From positions 7,192,001 through 7,256,000 of the forward strand of contig NZ_CP049143.1 in the NCBI RefSeq assembly GCF_011044495.1: DNA of 64,000 nucleotides, given 5' to 3'. Positions 57,921-64,000 of the stretch are shown piece after piece. The notes below the pieces were generated by a model, which saw only the letters and a program-made list of their open reading frames with translations, ran no database searches and had not been told where the DNA came from. The stretch comes from Roseimicrobium sp. ORNL1 (GTDB taxonomy: Bacteria; Verrucomicrobiota; Verrucomicrobiia; Verrucomicrobiales; Verrucomicrobiaceae). The stretch's first letter is position 1, and each line of letters begins with the position of its first letter. A program made the position numbers and the translations under genes.

Positions 57921-58427
57921 TCAAGACATCGATACCAGTTGAGCCTCGACTACCCGTCTTCCTTCGAAGTCCGTGCAGATACAAAAGAAACCCCGTCCCG
58001 CAAGAGGGCCAAAGTCGCAAAGGGAACAAAAAGCACACCGAGATTTGTCAATCTCAGCGATGCCAGAGAAGCGAAACGTCAGATGCCGATTGTTATCGAA
58101 ACCAAGTTCGGGGACATAGTGACTTCGATTGAGAATGAAATCATGAGACCTGCTGTGATCGACTCGTGGGTCGAGGGCAAACAGGCCCTCCAACGAATTG
58201 GATGTTCCACAATCAACAGCCCATTGTCGCAAGGTGATTAGCGGAATGTCCTCGTGTTCCGAGACAGATTGCAGGGTTTGGTCATCCCAGTGGTACGGCC
58301 ATGGAGATGTCCGTCGATCTACCGACAGCCGGGAACATCGCCCCCCTTCTCGGCGCACATAGTTGATGACAAAAGTTTCGTAGGGATGGAGTCCCAGATC
58401 CGTGCTGAGAAAGGTGAGTCGCATCAT
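57921..58427 (-). CDS. hypothetical protein with strong ribosome-binding site
   Basis: A 168-residue protein of unknown family, noticeably AT-rich for the window. Reality is supported by a strong Shine-Dalgarno sequence AGGAG at 58437-58433, 5 nt before ATG 58427 (a second ATG follows directly). Motifs: HPYETFVINYVRREGG, RSHYVPELGFDN and a Cys-rich end (CAFCSLCDFGPLAGRGFFCIC). It lies 33 bp after the epimerase stop on the same strand. A competing plus-strand frame at 57873-58241 is less plausible. Confidence 0.6.
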   Translation of the reverse strand: MMRLTFLSTDLGLHPYETFVINYVRREGGRCSRLSVDRRTSPWPYHWDDQTLQSVSEHEDIPLITLRQWAVDCGTSNSLEGLFALDPRVDHSRSHDFILNRSHYVPELGFDNNRHLTFRFSGIAEIDKSRCAFCSLCDFGPLAGRGFFCICTDFEGRRVVEAQLVSMS

Positions 58428-58460
58428 CGTAGCTCCTCCCCCACGAGACATTTCCCTCGC

Positions 58461-59432
58461 CTACCTCAGCCCCTTCTGCCGCATCTCCAGCCACCACTTC
58501 ACAAACTCCGGGATGCCGGTGTCGATGTGGGTCGTGGGCTTGAATTTCAGCAGGGTGCTGGCCTTGCTCACGTCCGCGCTCGTAAGCGGCACGTCGCCGG
58601 GCTGCTCGGGCATGGCATTGATCTGCGCCTTCTTGCCAAGGGCCTTTTCAATCGCGCCGATCATCTCATTGAGCGTGACCGTCTGCGAGCCACCGAGGTT
58701 AAAGATGTCGCACTTCGGCGCCGCTTGATTCGCGCTGTACTCCAGCGCGCCAAGGATGCCGTCCACGATGTCGCTGATGAACGTGTAGTCGCGGGCCGTG
58801 CTGCCATCGCCATAACGGTCGATGGGCTTGTCCTCATGGATGAGGCGGGTGAACTTCGAAATGGCGAGGTCAGGGCGCTGGCGCGGGCCGTACACCGTGA
58901 AGAACCGCAGGCACACCGTGCGGATATCGTACAACGCGGAATAGTTCGAGCACATCTGCTCGCCCGCCATCTTCGTCATCGCATAGGGCGAGATGGTCTG
59001 CAGAATGGGGTCCACCTCTGCGAAGGGGACCTTCTTGTTCACGCCATACACGGAGCTGCTGCTGGCGAAGACGAACCGCTTCACGCCATGGCGCTTCGCG
59101 GCCTCCAGCATGTTGAAGGTGCCCTTGATGTTGGTATCTATATAGAGCTCCGGCTGTTCGATGCTCGGGCGCACCCCGGCACGGGCGGCGAGATGGATCA
59201 CGGCGTCCACCGGCGCCGCACCATAGGCGCGCTCCACGTCCTCCTTCTCACGGAGGTCACCTTCCACCAGGGTGATCTGGTCCCCGATCGCGCGGATGTT
59301 TTCGCGCTTGATGGCGGGATCGTAGTAGTCGTTGAAATTGTCCAGGATGGTGACGCTGTGCCCGTTGGCGAGCAACCGCTCGGTGGTGTGGGAACCAATG
59401 AAACCGGCGCCTCCGGTAATGAGAACTCTCAT
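58461..59432 (-). CDS. NAD-dependent sugar-nucleotide epimerase (UDP-glucuronate 4-epimerase-like)
   Basis: A 323-residue extended short-chain dehydrogenase. NAD motif ITGGAGFIGSHTT, Ser region ASSSSVYG, catalytic YAMTKMAGE, FTVYGPRQRPDLAISKF and YGDGSTARDYTFISDI, all typical of the GalE/GAE group. Conversion of UDP-glucuronate to UDP-galacturonate is the best guess by motif resemblance; GalE-like activity is possible. It would serve polysaccharide synthesis; no glycan cluster is adjacent. Confidence 0.92.
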   Translation of the reverse strand: MRVLITGGAGFIGSHTTERLLANGHSVTILDNFNDYYDPAIKRENIRAIGDQITLVEGDLREKEDVERAYGAAPVDAVIHLAARAGVRPSIEQPELYIDTNIKGTFNMLEAAKRHGVKRFVFASSSSVYGVNKKVPFAEVDPILQTISPYAMTKMAGEQMCSNYSALYDIRTVCLRFFTVYGPRQRPDLAISKFTRLIHEDKPIDRYGDGSTARDYTFISDIVDGILGALEYSANQAAPKCDIFNLGGSQTVTLNEMIGAIEKALGKKAQINAMPEQPGDVPLTSADVSKASTLLKFKPTTHIDTGIPEFVKWWLEMRQKGLR

Positions 59433-59555
59433 GGGTGGTGGTGAGAAACGTGGGCAGGGTTCGTAGCGGCGTGGGAAGGCTGAGGCAAGCGAAAGTTACC
59501 CCTCCACCTCTGAGCGACATTGCCTCAGCTGGCTTCCTTATCTTTCTTTACTTTA

Positions 59556-59975
59556 TTAGGGTACCGGCGGCGGCACAGCCACTTTGGAGGGTCCGACCAG
59601 TGCCAGGAGAACCGTCCCCAGCAGCCCCAGGAACGTCACCCCCGCGCCAAAGGACAGCGCGAAGGAGCCCCCTTTCATGACACCAATGAGATGATCCGGG
59701 CCGGCGATGCCCGCAGTTCCCAGATTCTCAAAGGCGGCCAGGGTGCTCTGTCCAACTTCAAAGAGGCCCACGACGAGCGGCAGGAGAGACGCCGCAAAGT
59801 AGGCCATGATGGAGGAGGCGTTGCGCCGCCCGACGAGCAACGTCACCAGCAGGGCAAATAGTACCAGAGCCAGGATCAGAATCACCCAGCAGGAAATGCC
59901 ACCAGCCTGCAGCCGCTCCAGCAGGGACGTCTTGTGCACGGCGACGGCAAGTTCAGAAGAGGACTGTGTCTGCAT
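59556..59975 (-). CDS. small three-helix membrane protein
   Basis: A 139-residue protein with three hydrophobic segments: CWVILILALVLFALLVTLLV, MAYFAASLLPLVVGLFEVG and FALSFGAGVTFLGLLGTVLLAL. The pattern (first helix, loop, then two helices with small residues) is reminiscent of MotA/ExbB/TolQ-type channels, but the family signature is not clear. ATG 59975 is chosen, because a longer open frame is the shadow of the Pro-rich gene. Divergent from the Pro/Ala-rich gene, so a functional link is possible. Confidence 0.65.
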   Translation of the reverse strand: MQTQSSSELAVAVHKTSLLERLQAGGISCWVILILALVLFALLVTLLVGRRNASSIMAYFAASLLPLVVGLFEVGQSTLAAFENLGTAGIAGPDHLIGVMKGGSFALSFGAGVTFLGLLGTVLLALVGPSKVAVPPPVP

Positions 59976-60206
59976 GAGGAAGGGGGTTGGGGATGTAATA
60001 AGGGAAATTCCAGACCCGGAGCCCCAAAAGCATGGCGGTTTCGGGGCGCCCATGTCAATCCCCTCATGCATCGGGGCATGCGCCGTGTTCTTCCTGTGAA
60101 ACTTCCTGCCAAAAGAGGAGAATCCCATTGACTCTGCGCGACGAAAACGGCTAATCTTTTTTGAAATACACGGCGGCTCCATGCCTCCGTGACAAATTTT
60201 TGCACC

Positions 60207-61448
60207 ATGGACAACAAGACTCAGCCGACACCGCCGCCAGGACCGTCCCAAAAGACGGCTGCCGTGCCGCTTAAGAAGGAGACCGTGCGCATCACCCTGC
60301 GTGCCCGTCCGGGCGCCGGAATGACGCAGCCGAAGGAGCATACCGCCCCGATCCCGCCGGTGGTAAATACTTCGCCGGTGCCGCGCCCGATCACCACTTC
60401 GGTGACGCCTGCCGGTGCCGCTACCTCGCGCGTCCCCACTACTCCTTCTGGCGCACCTCCGTCGACCATGAACAAGACGGGTCCGGTGACCATTGCGCCG
60501 GTAGCCAGCAAGGCCACTGCGCCCATCCAGCTTCCCAGCTCCCCGCTGCCTCCGGCCGCTGCCCGCCCTGCCACAGCCCCGGTCGTGCTGCCTTCCGGCG
60601 CTCCGCAGCCTGCCTCCCGCACCACCGCTTATGTGAAGCTGGACGCCGTGCCTGCTCCTGCGGCTCCCGGCGCTCCCCGTCCACCGTCCGCCCCGCGCCC
60701 TCCCGGCGCTCCGGCTGCTCCCCGTCCTCCTGGCGCCCCCACTCCTCCGGTCGCTCGTGCCGCTGGTGGTGCAGCTCCTGCGGCTCCCCGTCCTCCCGGC
60801 GCTCCGCCGGCTCCTGGCAAGCCTCCCGGTGCCCCCGGCGCTCCTCCGCGCCCCGGTGGTGCTCCTCCCATGGCTCCCACGGTTCCCCTGCAGAAGGCTC
60901 CCGGTGCCCCTGGCGCACCCAAGCCTCCCGGCGCTCCTCCCACCACGGGACCCAAGATGGAAGCCGGTGCCAGCACCGTGCCCCTCGCCAAGGCTCCCGG
61001 CGCTCCGCCGAAGCCTCCCGGCTCCGGCACCTCTCCGATGGCCAAGGCAGTTCCTGCCGGTCCCGGAGGCACACAGGCACTGCCGAAAGCCACAGTTCAG
61101 CTGGCAAAGAGCACGCAGCCGATGGCCAAGGGTGCCGTCGCCGCTCCCGCCGCCGCCCCGGCCAAACAGCCCGGTCAGGACAGCGCTCCGCTCTATGATG
61201 AGAAGGACCCCGAAGCCGGTCTCGCTCCTCTCGCCATTGTGTGCACCATCCTCGCTGCGGCACTCATGTTCGTGAATCTCGCCGGTTCCGAATTTGTGTT
61301 CTCCGCGCAGGAAGACAGTGACGCCAGCGCCTTCAAGGTGCCCTCCCTGGCCCCTCAGAGCTGGGAACAGGAGAATCCCGACAAGCCCGGTACCTACCGC
61401 AGCACGTTCGATGAGGATCTGAAGAAGATCCGCACCCGCATTCAATAA
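60207..61448 (+). CDS. Pro/Ala-rich membrane protein
   Basis: A 413-residue low-complexity protein. Residues 1-335 are Pro/Ala/Gly-rich with repeated GAPxxP units (for example PGAPAAPRPPGAP), predicted disordered; Cys is essentially absent there. A single hydrophobic segment near residue 345-365 (LAPLAIVCTILAAALMFVNLA) precedes a short acidic tail (SAQEDSDASAF). ATG 60207 is preferred to 60189. The 25-codon frame right after could be cotranscribed. Role unknown; a flexible spacer through the periplasm or a protein-binding hub is conceivable. Confidence 0.8.
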   Translation: MDNKTQPTPPPGPSQKTAAVPLKKETVRITLRARPGAGMTQPKEHTAPIPPVVNTSPVPRPITTSVTPAGAATSRVPTTPSGAPPSTMNKTGPVTIAPVASKATAPIQLPSSPLPPAAARPATAPVVLPSGAPQPASRTTAYVKLDAVPAPAAPGAPRPPSAPRPPGAPAAPRPPGAPTPPVARAAGGAAPAAPRPPGAPPAPGKPPGAPGAPPRPGGAPPMAPTVPLQKAPGAPGAPKPPGAPPTTGPKMEAGASTVPLAKAPGAPPKPPGSGTSPMAKAVPAGPGGTQALPKATVQLAKSTQPMAKGAVAAPAAAPAKQPGQDSAPLYDEKDPEAGLAPLAIVCTILAAALMFVNLAGSEFVFSAQEDSDASAFKVPSLAPQSWEQENPDKPGTYRSTFDEDLKKIRTRIQ

Positions 61449-61469
61449 CATTCCTTCCCGACAAGTCTT

Positions 61470-61547
61470 ATGGTCTTCTCCTGGATTCTTTTCCTTTTGT
61501 CGATCGCCATTCTTGCGCTCAGCATCCTGACCAAGAATCCGCTCTGA
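61470..61547 (+). CDS. candidate 25-residue membrane micropeptide
   Basis: A short frame starting ATG 61470 encodes MVFSWILFLLSIAILALSIL and five more residues, a single hydrophobic helix, then a stop 72 nt ahead of the terminator. There is no clear ribosome-binding site, as in many neighbours. Its position directly behind the Pro-rich gene and before the terminator suggests it could be the last gene of that transcript. Coding status is uncertain. Confidence 0.35.
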   Translation: MVFSWILFLLSIAILALSILTKNPL

Positions 61548-61626
61548 CGAACCGCCTCCCGTCTCCTCGTGCTGAGGGCCTAGTGCCCGATGCACAACAC
61601 GGCAAAACGGACATCGCCTTTTGAAG

Positions 61627-61658
61627 AACGCCGCCCCTCACCGGGCGGCGTTTTTTTT
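61627..61658 (+). terminator. intrinsic terminator downstream of Pro-rich gene
   Basis: A 10-bp stem AACGCCGCCC (61627-61636) / GGGCGGCGTT (61643-61652), 6-nt loop, then a run of eight T (61651-61658, overlapping the end of the stem). Confidence 0.93.
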
Positions 61659-61773
61659 GCGTCCACGCTCCTACCCTCAGTCCATGCAGGGCCGCCGGAG
61701 GTTTCGGTTGATCCCATGCATCCTCTCGCCACGATGTCTGCGTAACCTTCAGCAACCCTAATACTCTTTCCCC

Positions 61774-62097
61774 ATGGCCAGCGAGAACGTCAAAAGCTTC
61801 ACCGATGCCACCTTTGATGCCGAAATCCAAAACGCAGGTGTGCCTGTGGTCGTGGACTTCTGGGCAGAATGGTGCGGTCCTTGCCGCCACTTCGCCCCGG
61901 TTTTCGATCAGTTCGCCACGGAAAACGCCGGCAAGGTGATCGCCGCCAAGGTCGACGTGGACAGCAATCAGAACATCGCCGCGAAGTACAACATCCGCCA
62001 GATCCCCACCTTGCTGTGGTTCAAGGATGGTAACTTCATCGGCCAGACCAGCGCCATGTCCAAGGACGGACTGGTGAAGAAGCTGGAGTCGCTTTAA
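61774..62097 (+). CDS. trxA: thioredoxin
   Basis: A 107-residue thioredoxin with active site WAEWCGPCRH (Cys33-Cys36 region), strand VVVDFWAEW and the cis-Pro QIPTLLWFKDG. It reduces disulfides in cytoplasmic proteins. Length and order are standard, with no signal peptide. It starts 115 bp after the terminator. Confidence 0.96.
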   Translation: MASENVKSFTDATFDAEIQNAGVPVVVDFWAEWCGPCRHFAPVFDQFATENAGKVIAAKVDVDSNQNIAAKYNIRQIPTLLWFKDGNFIGQTSAMSKDGLVKKLESL

Positions 62098-62181
62098 TTC
62101 ACGAGCGAACGTGAAGTCGCGGCGCTCGTGGTTCATACCCGTGAGCAAGAGCCGCCGCGATTCCTGCGCTGTACTCCTTCC

Positions 62182-62493
62182 ATGATCACCATCACCGATG
62201 CCAATTTCGAGGCAGAAGTAAGCGACAGCTCGCTGCCGGTGATCGTGGATGTCTGGGGGGATCATTGTGGCTCCTGCCGCGCCATGGAGCCCGTGCTCAA
62301 GCAGATTGCGACAGAGCGCGAGGGACAGCTCAAGCTCTGCAAGCTGAACCTCTACGACGCCCCGGCAACCGGACTGCGTTTCAATATTCGCGCGCTGCCC
62401 ACCTTCTTGTTCTTCAAGGAAGGAGAACTCGTCGGCAGGCACTCGGGCACCATCTCAAAGGATGGACTCCTGCGCGTCGGCGGGCTCCTGTGA
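62182..62493 (+). CDS. thioredoxin-like protein with CGSC active site
   Basis: A 103-residue thioredoxin-fold protein, 84 bp after trxA. The redox motif is HCGSCRAMEP instead of CGPC, and the second-strand motif (VIVDVWGDHCGSC) has Gly-Asp in place of the usual Ala-Glu. The cis-Pro loop ALPTFLFFKEG is kept. The Ser in the middle should alter reactivity toward a specialised partner. ATG 62182 is selected as start. Confidence 0.9.
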   Translation: MITITDANFEAEVSDSSLPVIVDVWGDHCGSCRAMEPVLKQIATEREGQLKLCKLNLYDAPATGLRFNIRALPTFLFFKEGELVGRHSGTISKDGLLRVGGLL

Positions 62494-62523
62494 CGGATTC
62501 GTATTGCGACCACTTCACGAAGC

Positions 62524-62549
62524 AAAGGCGCGGCATCCCGCGCCTTTTT
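62524..62549 (+). terminator. intrinsic terminator after the thioredoxin pair
   Basis: A 9-bp stem AAAGGCGCG (62524-62532) / CGCGCCTTT (62539-62547) with a 6-nt loop and T run (62545-62549). Confidence 0.9.
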
Positions 62550-62609
62550 CATTTCCCGGCTTGATCCCTCGTTGCTTCTCCGCACCATGCGATCCCACAC
62601 CGACGCCGC

Positions 62610-63587
62610 ATGATCCGCCTCATCACAGAGCAGGGACAGCTCATCGACTGGCAGGATGAGAAGCCCCATCCTCTGCCGGACAACCTCGTGTTTCTTGACC
62701 TGCTCAATCCCGCGCGAGCGGAGGAGTTGGAGGCGGAACAGTGGCTGGAGTACCAGCTCCCCACGCGAGAAGAAATGCAGGAGATCGAGGAGTCCTCGCG
62801 ACTGTATTCGGAAAAGGGCGCCCTCTACATGACGGCATGGGTGCCGGTGGGGCTGGACACGCCAGTCCCGGAAACGTCCGCCATCACCTTCGTGGTGAGC
62901 CCGGACACGCTCACCACGGTCCGCTACTCCGACCCCATGGCCTGGCGTGTCATTTCGGACCAAGTCCGTCGCCAACACACCCTTCCACTCAGCAGTGACG
63001 CGGTCTTCCTTACGCTGCTGGAGTCCATCGTCGCGCGCATCGCGGATACCCTGCAGAACGTGGAGGCGGACCTGCGTCGCATCGCGATGGAGATCTTCCG
63101 GGTGAATCCGAACAAGACGTCGGGTGGCGAAAGCCAGTGTGACCTCAACGAAGTCATCAAGCTCCTGGGCCGCCACAACAGCCTCGTGGCAAACCTTCGC
63201 GAGTGCCTCGTCAGCATCGCCCGCATGCTGCAGTACTTCCTCAACAACGCCGCTCCGTGGATGAAAGGCGAGTTGGCCGCTCTCTTCCGCAGTGTGGCCC
63301 GCGACGTGAAGAGCCTGGATGACTACACCAACCAGCAGACGCAGGAGATGAGCTTCCTCCTCGACAGCACGCTGGGCTTGATCAACATCCAGCAGAACCA
63401 GATCATCAAAATCTTCACTGTGGCCAGCGTGCTCTTCATGCCGCCCACGCTCATCGCCAGCATCTACGGCATGAACGTCGGCCTGCCCGGGGAGAAGGCC
63501 GAGATTGCCTTCTGGGCCGTGATGATCATCATCGTCCTCTCTGCCATCCTGCCCATTGTCTTCTTCAAGAAGAAGAAGCTGCTGTAG
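62610..63587 (+). CDS. CorA-family divalent cation transporter
   Basis: A 325-residue membrane protein. A long cytoplasmic region is followed by two C-terminal helices, with the conserved selectivity motif YGMNVGLPG near residue 289. Family proteins carry Mg2+ or similar ions into the cell as pentamers. The N-terminal motifs (LNPARAEELEAEQWLEYQLP, EESSRLYSEKGALYMT) agree. The Lys-rich end FFKKKKLL is typical. Start ATG 62610. Confidence 0.93.
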   Translation: MIRLITEQGQLIDWQDEKPHPLPDNLVFLDLLNPARAEELEAEQWLEYQLPTREEMQEIEESSRLYSEKGALYMTAWVPVGLDTPVPETSAITFVVSPDTLTTVRYSDPMAWRVISDQVRRQHTLPLSSDAVFLTLLESIVARIADTLQNVEADLRRIAMEIFRVNPNKTSGGESQCDLNEVIKLLGRHNSLVANLRECLVSIARMLQYFLNNAAPWMKGELAALFRSVARDVKSLDDYTNQQTQEMSFLLDSTLGLINIQQNQIIKIFTVASVLFMPPTLIASIYGMNVGLPGEKAEIAFWAVMIIIVLSAILPIVFFKKKKLL

Positions 63588-63606
63588 GTGCGGCTGGGGC
63601 AGATTT

Positions 63607-63756
63607 GGACTGCTGGAGCTTGCTCCAGCTTTCGGGAGCAGAGCTTGCTCTGCGTGAAGCAACCCATGACGTGCCAGATACTCGAAGATTTCGAGTTGCC
63701 TCTGGCTTCACGGCAGCAAGCTGCCTGCGGAAAGCTGGAGCAAGCTCCAGCACTCC
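63607..63756. repeat. REP-doublet-like inverted repeat (27-nt arms, two hairpins per arm)
   Basis: Arms at 63607-63633 and 63730-63756 (27 nt, one mismatch), separated by 96 nt, between corA and the last partial gene (both plus strand). The arm hairpin is GCTGGAGC-TT-GCTCCAGC (8 bp). A second hairpin GCAGAGC-TT-GCTCTGC (63638-63653) follows, and a weaker partner of it lies just before arm 2, so inverted pairing continues inward. Confidence 0.92.
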
Positions 63757-63864
63757 AAGATCGCCACCCAGCTTGCTCTCGCCAGCCGTAGGATTCCCTT
63801 GGCTACAGGGATTTCCCTGCGGTAAGGAACCGGTTCCCGTCCGGCCCCTTCGTTCTGTTCTTGC

Positions 63865-64000
63865 ATGTCCCTCCGCCTCGTCCGCATCCTGCTGCTTGTG
63901 CTCATCGCACTGGAGGGTGCGTTGCTGCTCTTTGGGCCACAGACAAAGGATCACCTCCCTGCCATCCAGGAGGCCCTCGCGGCAAAGGAGAAACCCGATT
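63865..64000 (+). CDS. N-terminal part of a membrane-anchored protein (cut by window)
   Basis: The frame from ATG 63865 is open to the end of the window (45 codons). It begins MSLRLVRILLLVLIALEGAL and continues with a polar, Ala/Lys-rich stretch (QEALAAKEKPD). It is likely a one-helix anchor or signal sequence; nothing more can be said. Confidence 0.55.
   Translation, partial: MSLRLVRILLLVLIALEGALLLFGPQTKDHLPAIQEALAAKEKPD

Noticed and set aside
57873-58241. Plus-strand 122-codon frame
   Set aside because: The opposite strand has a better frame with a strong Shine-Dalgarno sequence (57921-58427).
59976-61595. Very long minus-strand frame over the Pro-rich gene
   Set aside because: It reads as Ser/Arg/Gly repeats from the reverse of Pro/Ala codons. 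Only its last part (59556-59975) is a real membrane protein.

Overview
The window is about 64 kb of GC-rich bacterial chromosome from what looks like a verrucomicrobium (Verrucomicrobiales/Verrucomicrobiaceae-like; inferred). The evidence is a PEP-CTERM protein, a planctomycete-type cytochrome c/DUF1549/DUF1553 protein paired with a DUF1501 protein, several secreted proteins with Tat or lipoprotein signals, many genes without a clear Shine-Dalgarno sequence, and a full F-type ATP synthase operon. Nothing points to a plasmid or prophage: there is no integrase, transposase, CRISPR array, rRNA or tRNA that I can see. The first and last genes are cut by the window edges.

Layout. 1-8.5 kb: a PEP-CTERM protein, a glyoxalase-fold protein, a small tyrosine phosphatase-like protein, pseudouridine synthase RluE, a two-gene membrane operon, a FKBP isomerase, an ECF sigma/anti-sigma pair and two small envelope proteins. 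8.7-15.1 kb: a DEAD-box RNA helicase with an RG-rich tail and metH. 15.4-22.3 kb: atpB-E-F-H-A-G-D-C, closed by a strong terminator. 22.4-34.4 kb: a TraB/GumN lipoprotein, a monohaem cytochrome c, acs, a secreted protein with a duplicated domain, a glycosyltransferase, ychF, a ComEA-like protein, a GX3-repeat lipoprotein, an alkyltransferase-like protein, a glycerophosphodiesterase and a metallophosphoesterase. 34.4-48.2 kb: a diadenylate-cyclase-fold protein, the PSCyt1/DUF1553-DUF1501 pair, a PQQ-type propeller, a Dabb lipoprotein, a SET-domain methyltransferase, a frameshifted nhaD, an esterase, an EF-hand protein, an M20 dipeptidase and an M50 protease. 48.6-54.2 kb: a response regulator-hybrid kinase operon, a lone pilin-like protein and a COG0523 GTPase. 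54.4-59.4 kb: a minus-strand run with a Doc-like toxin and small partner, an M20 deacylase, an R2K-type ATP-grasp, two unknowns and a sugar-nucleotide epimerase. 59.5-64 kb: small membrane proteins, a Pro/Ala-rich membrane protein, two thioredoxins and CorA.

The main non-coding signal is in the gaps between convergent genes. Seven gaps carry a doublet of inverted arms (24-40 nt) in which each arm is itself a small hairpin. The arm sequence differs at every site but the architecture is the same, like REP doublets (REPINs). Six of the seven lie between convergent gene ends; an eighth convergent gap has a 15-bp tandem array and a ninth a simple hairpin. Only the two convergent gaps shorter than 10 bp have nothing.

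The most interesting protein is the 437-residue product at 34417-35730. It carries the DGA and GTRHRS motifs of a cyclic-di-AMP synthase domain behind a large uncharacterised N-terminal region. Also notable are a Doc-like toxin whose catalytic His is Gln, an ATP synthase delta subunit lacking much of its N-terminal domain, a helicase mRNA leader hairpin that would bury the ribosome-binding region, and hairpins on both sides of atpE.
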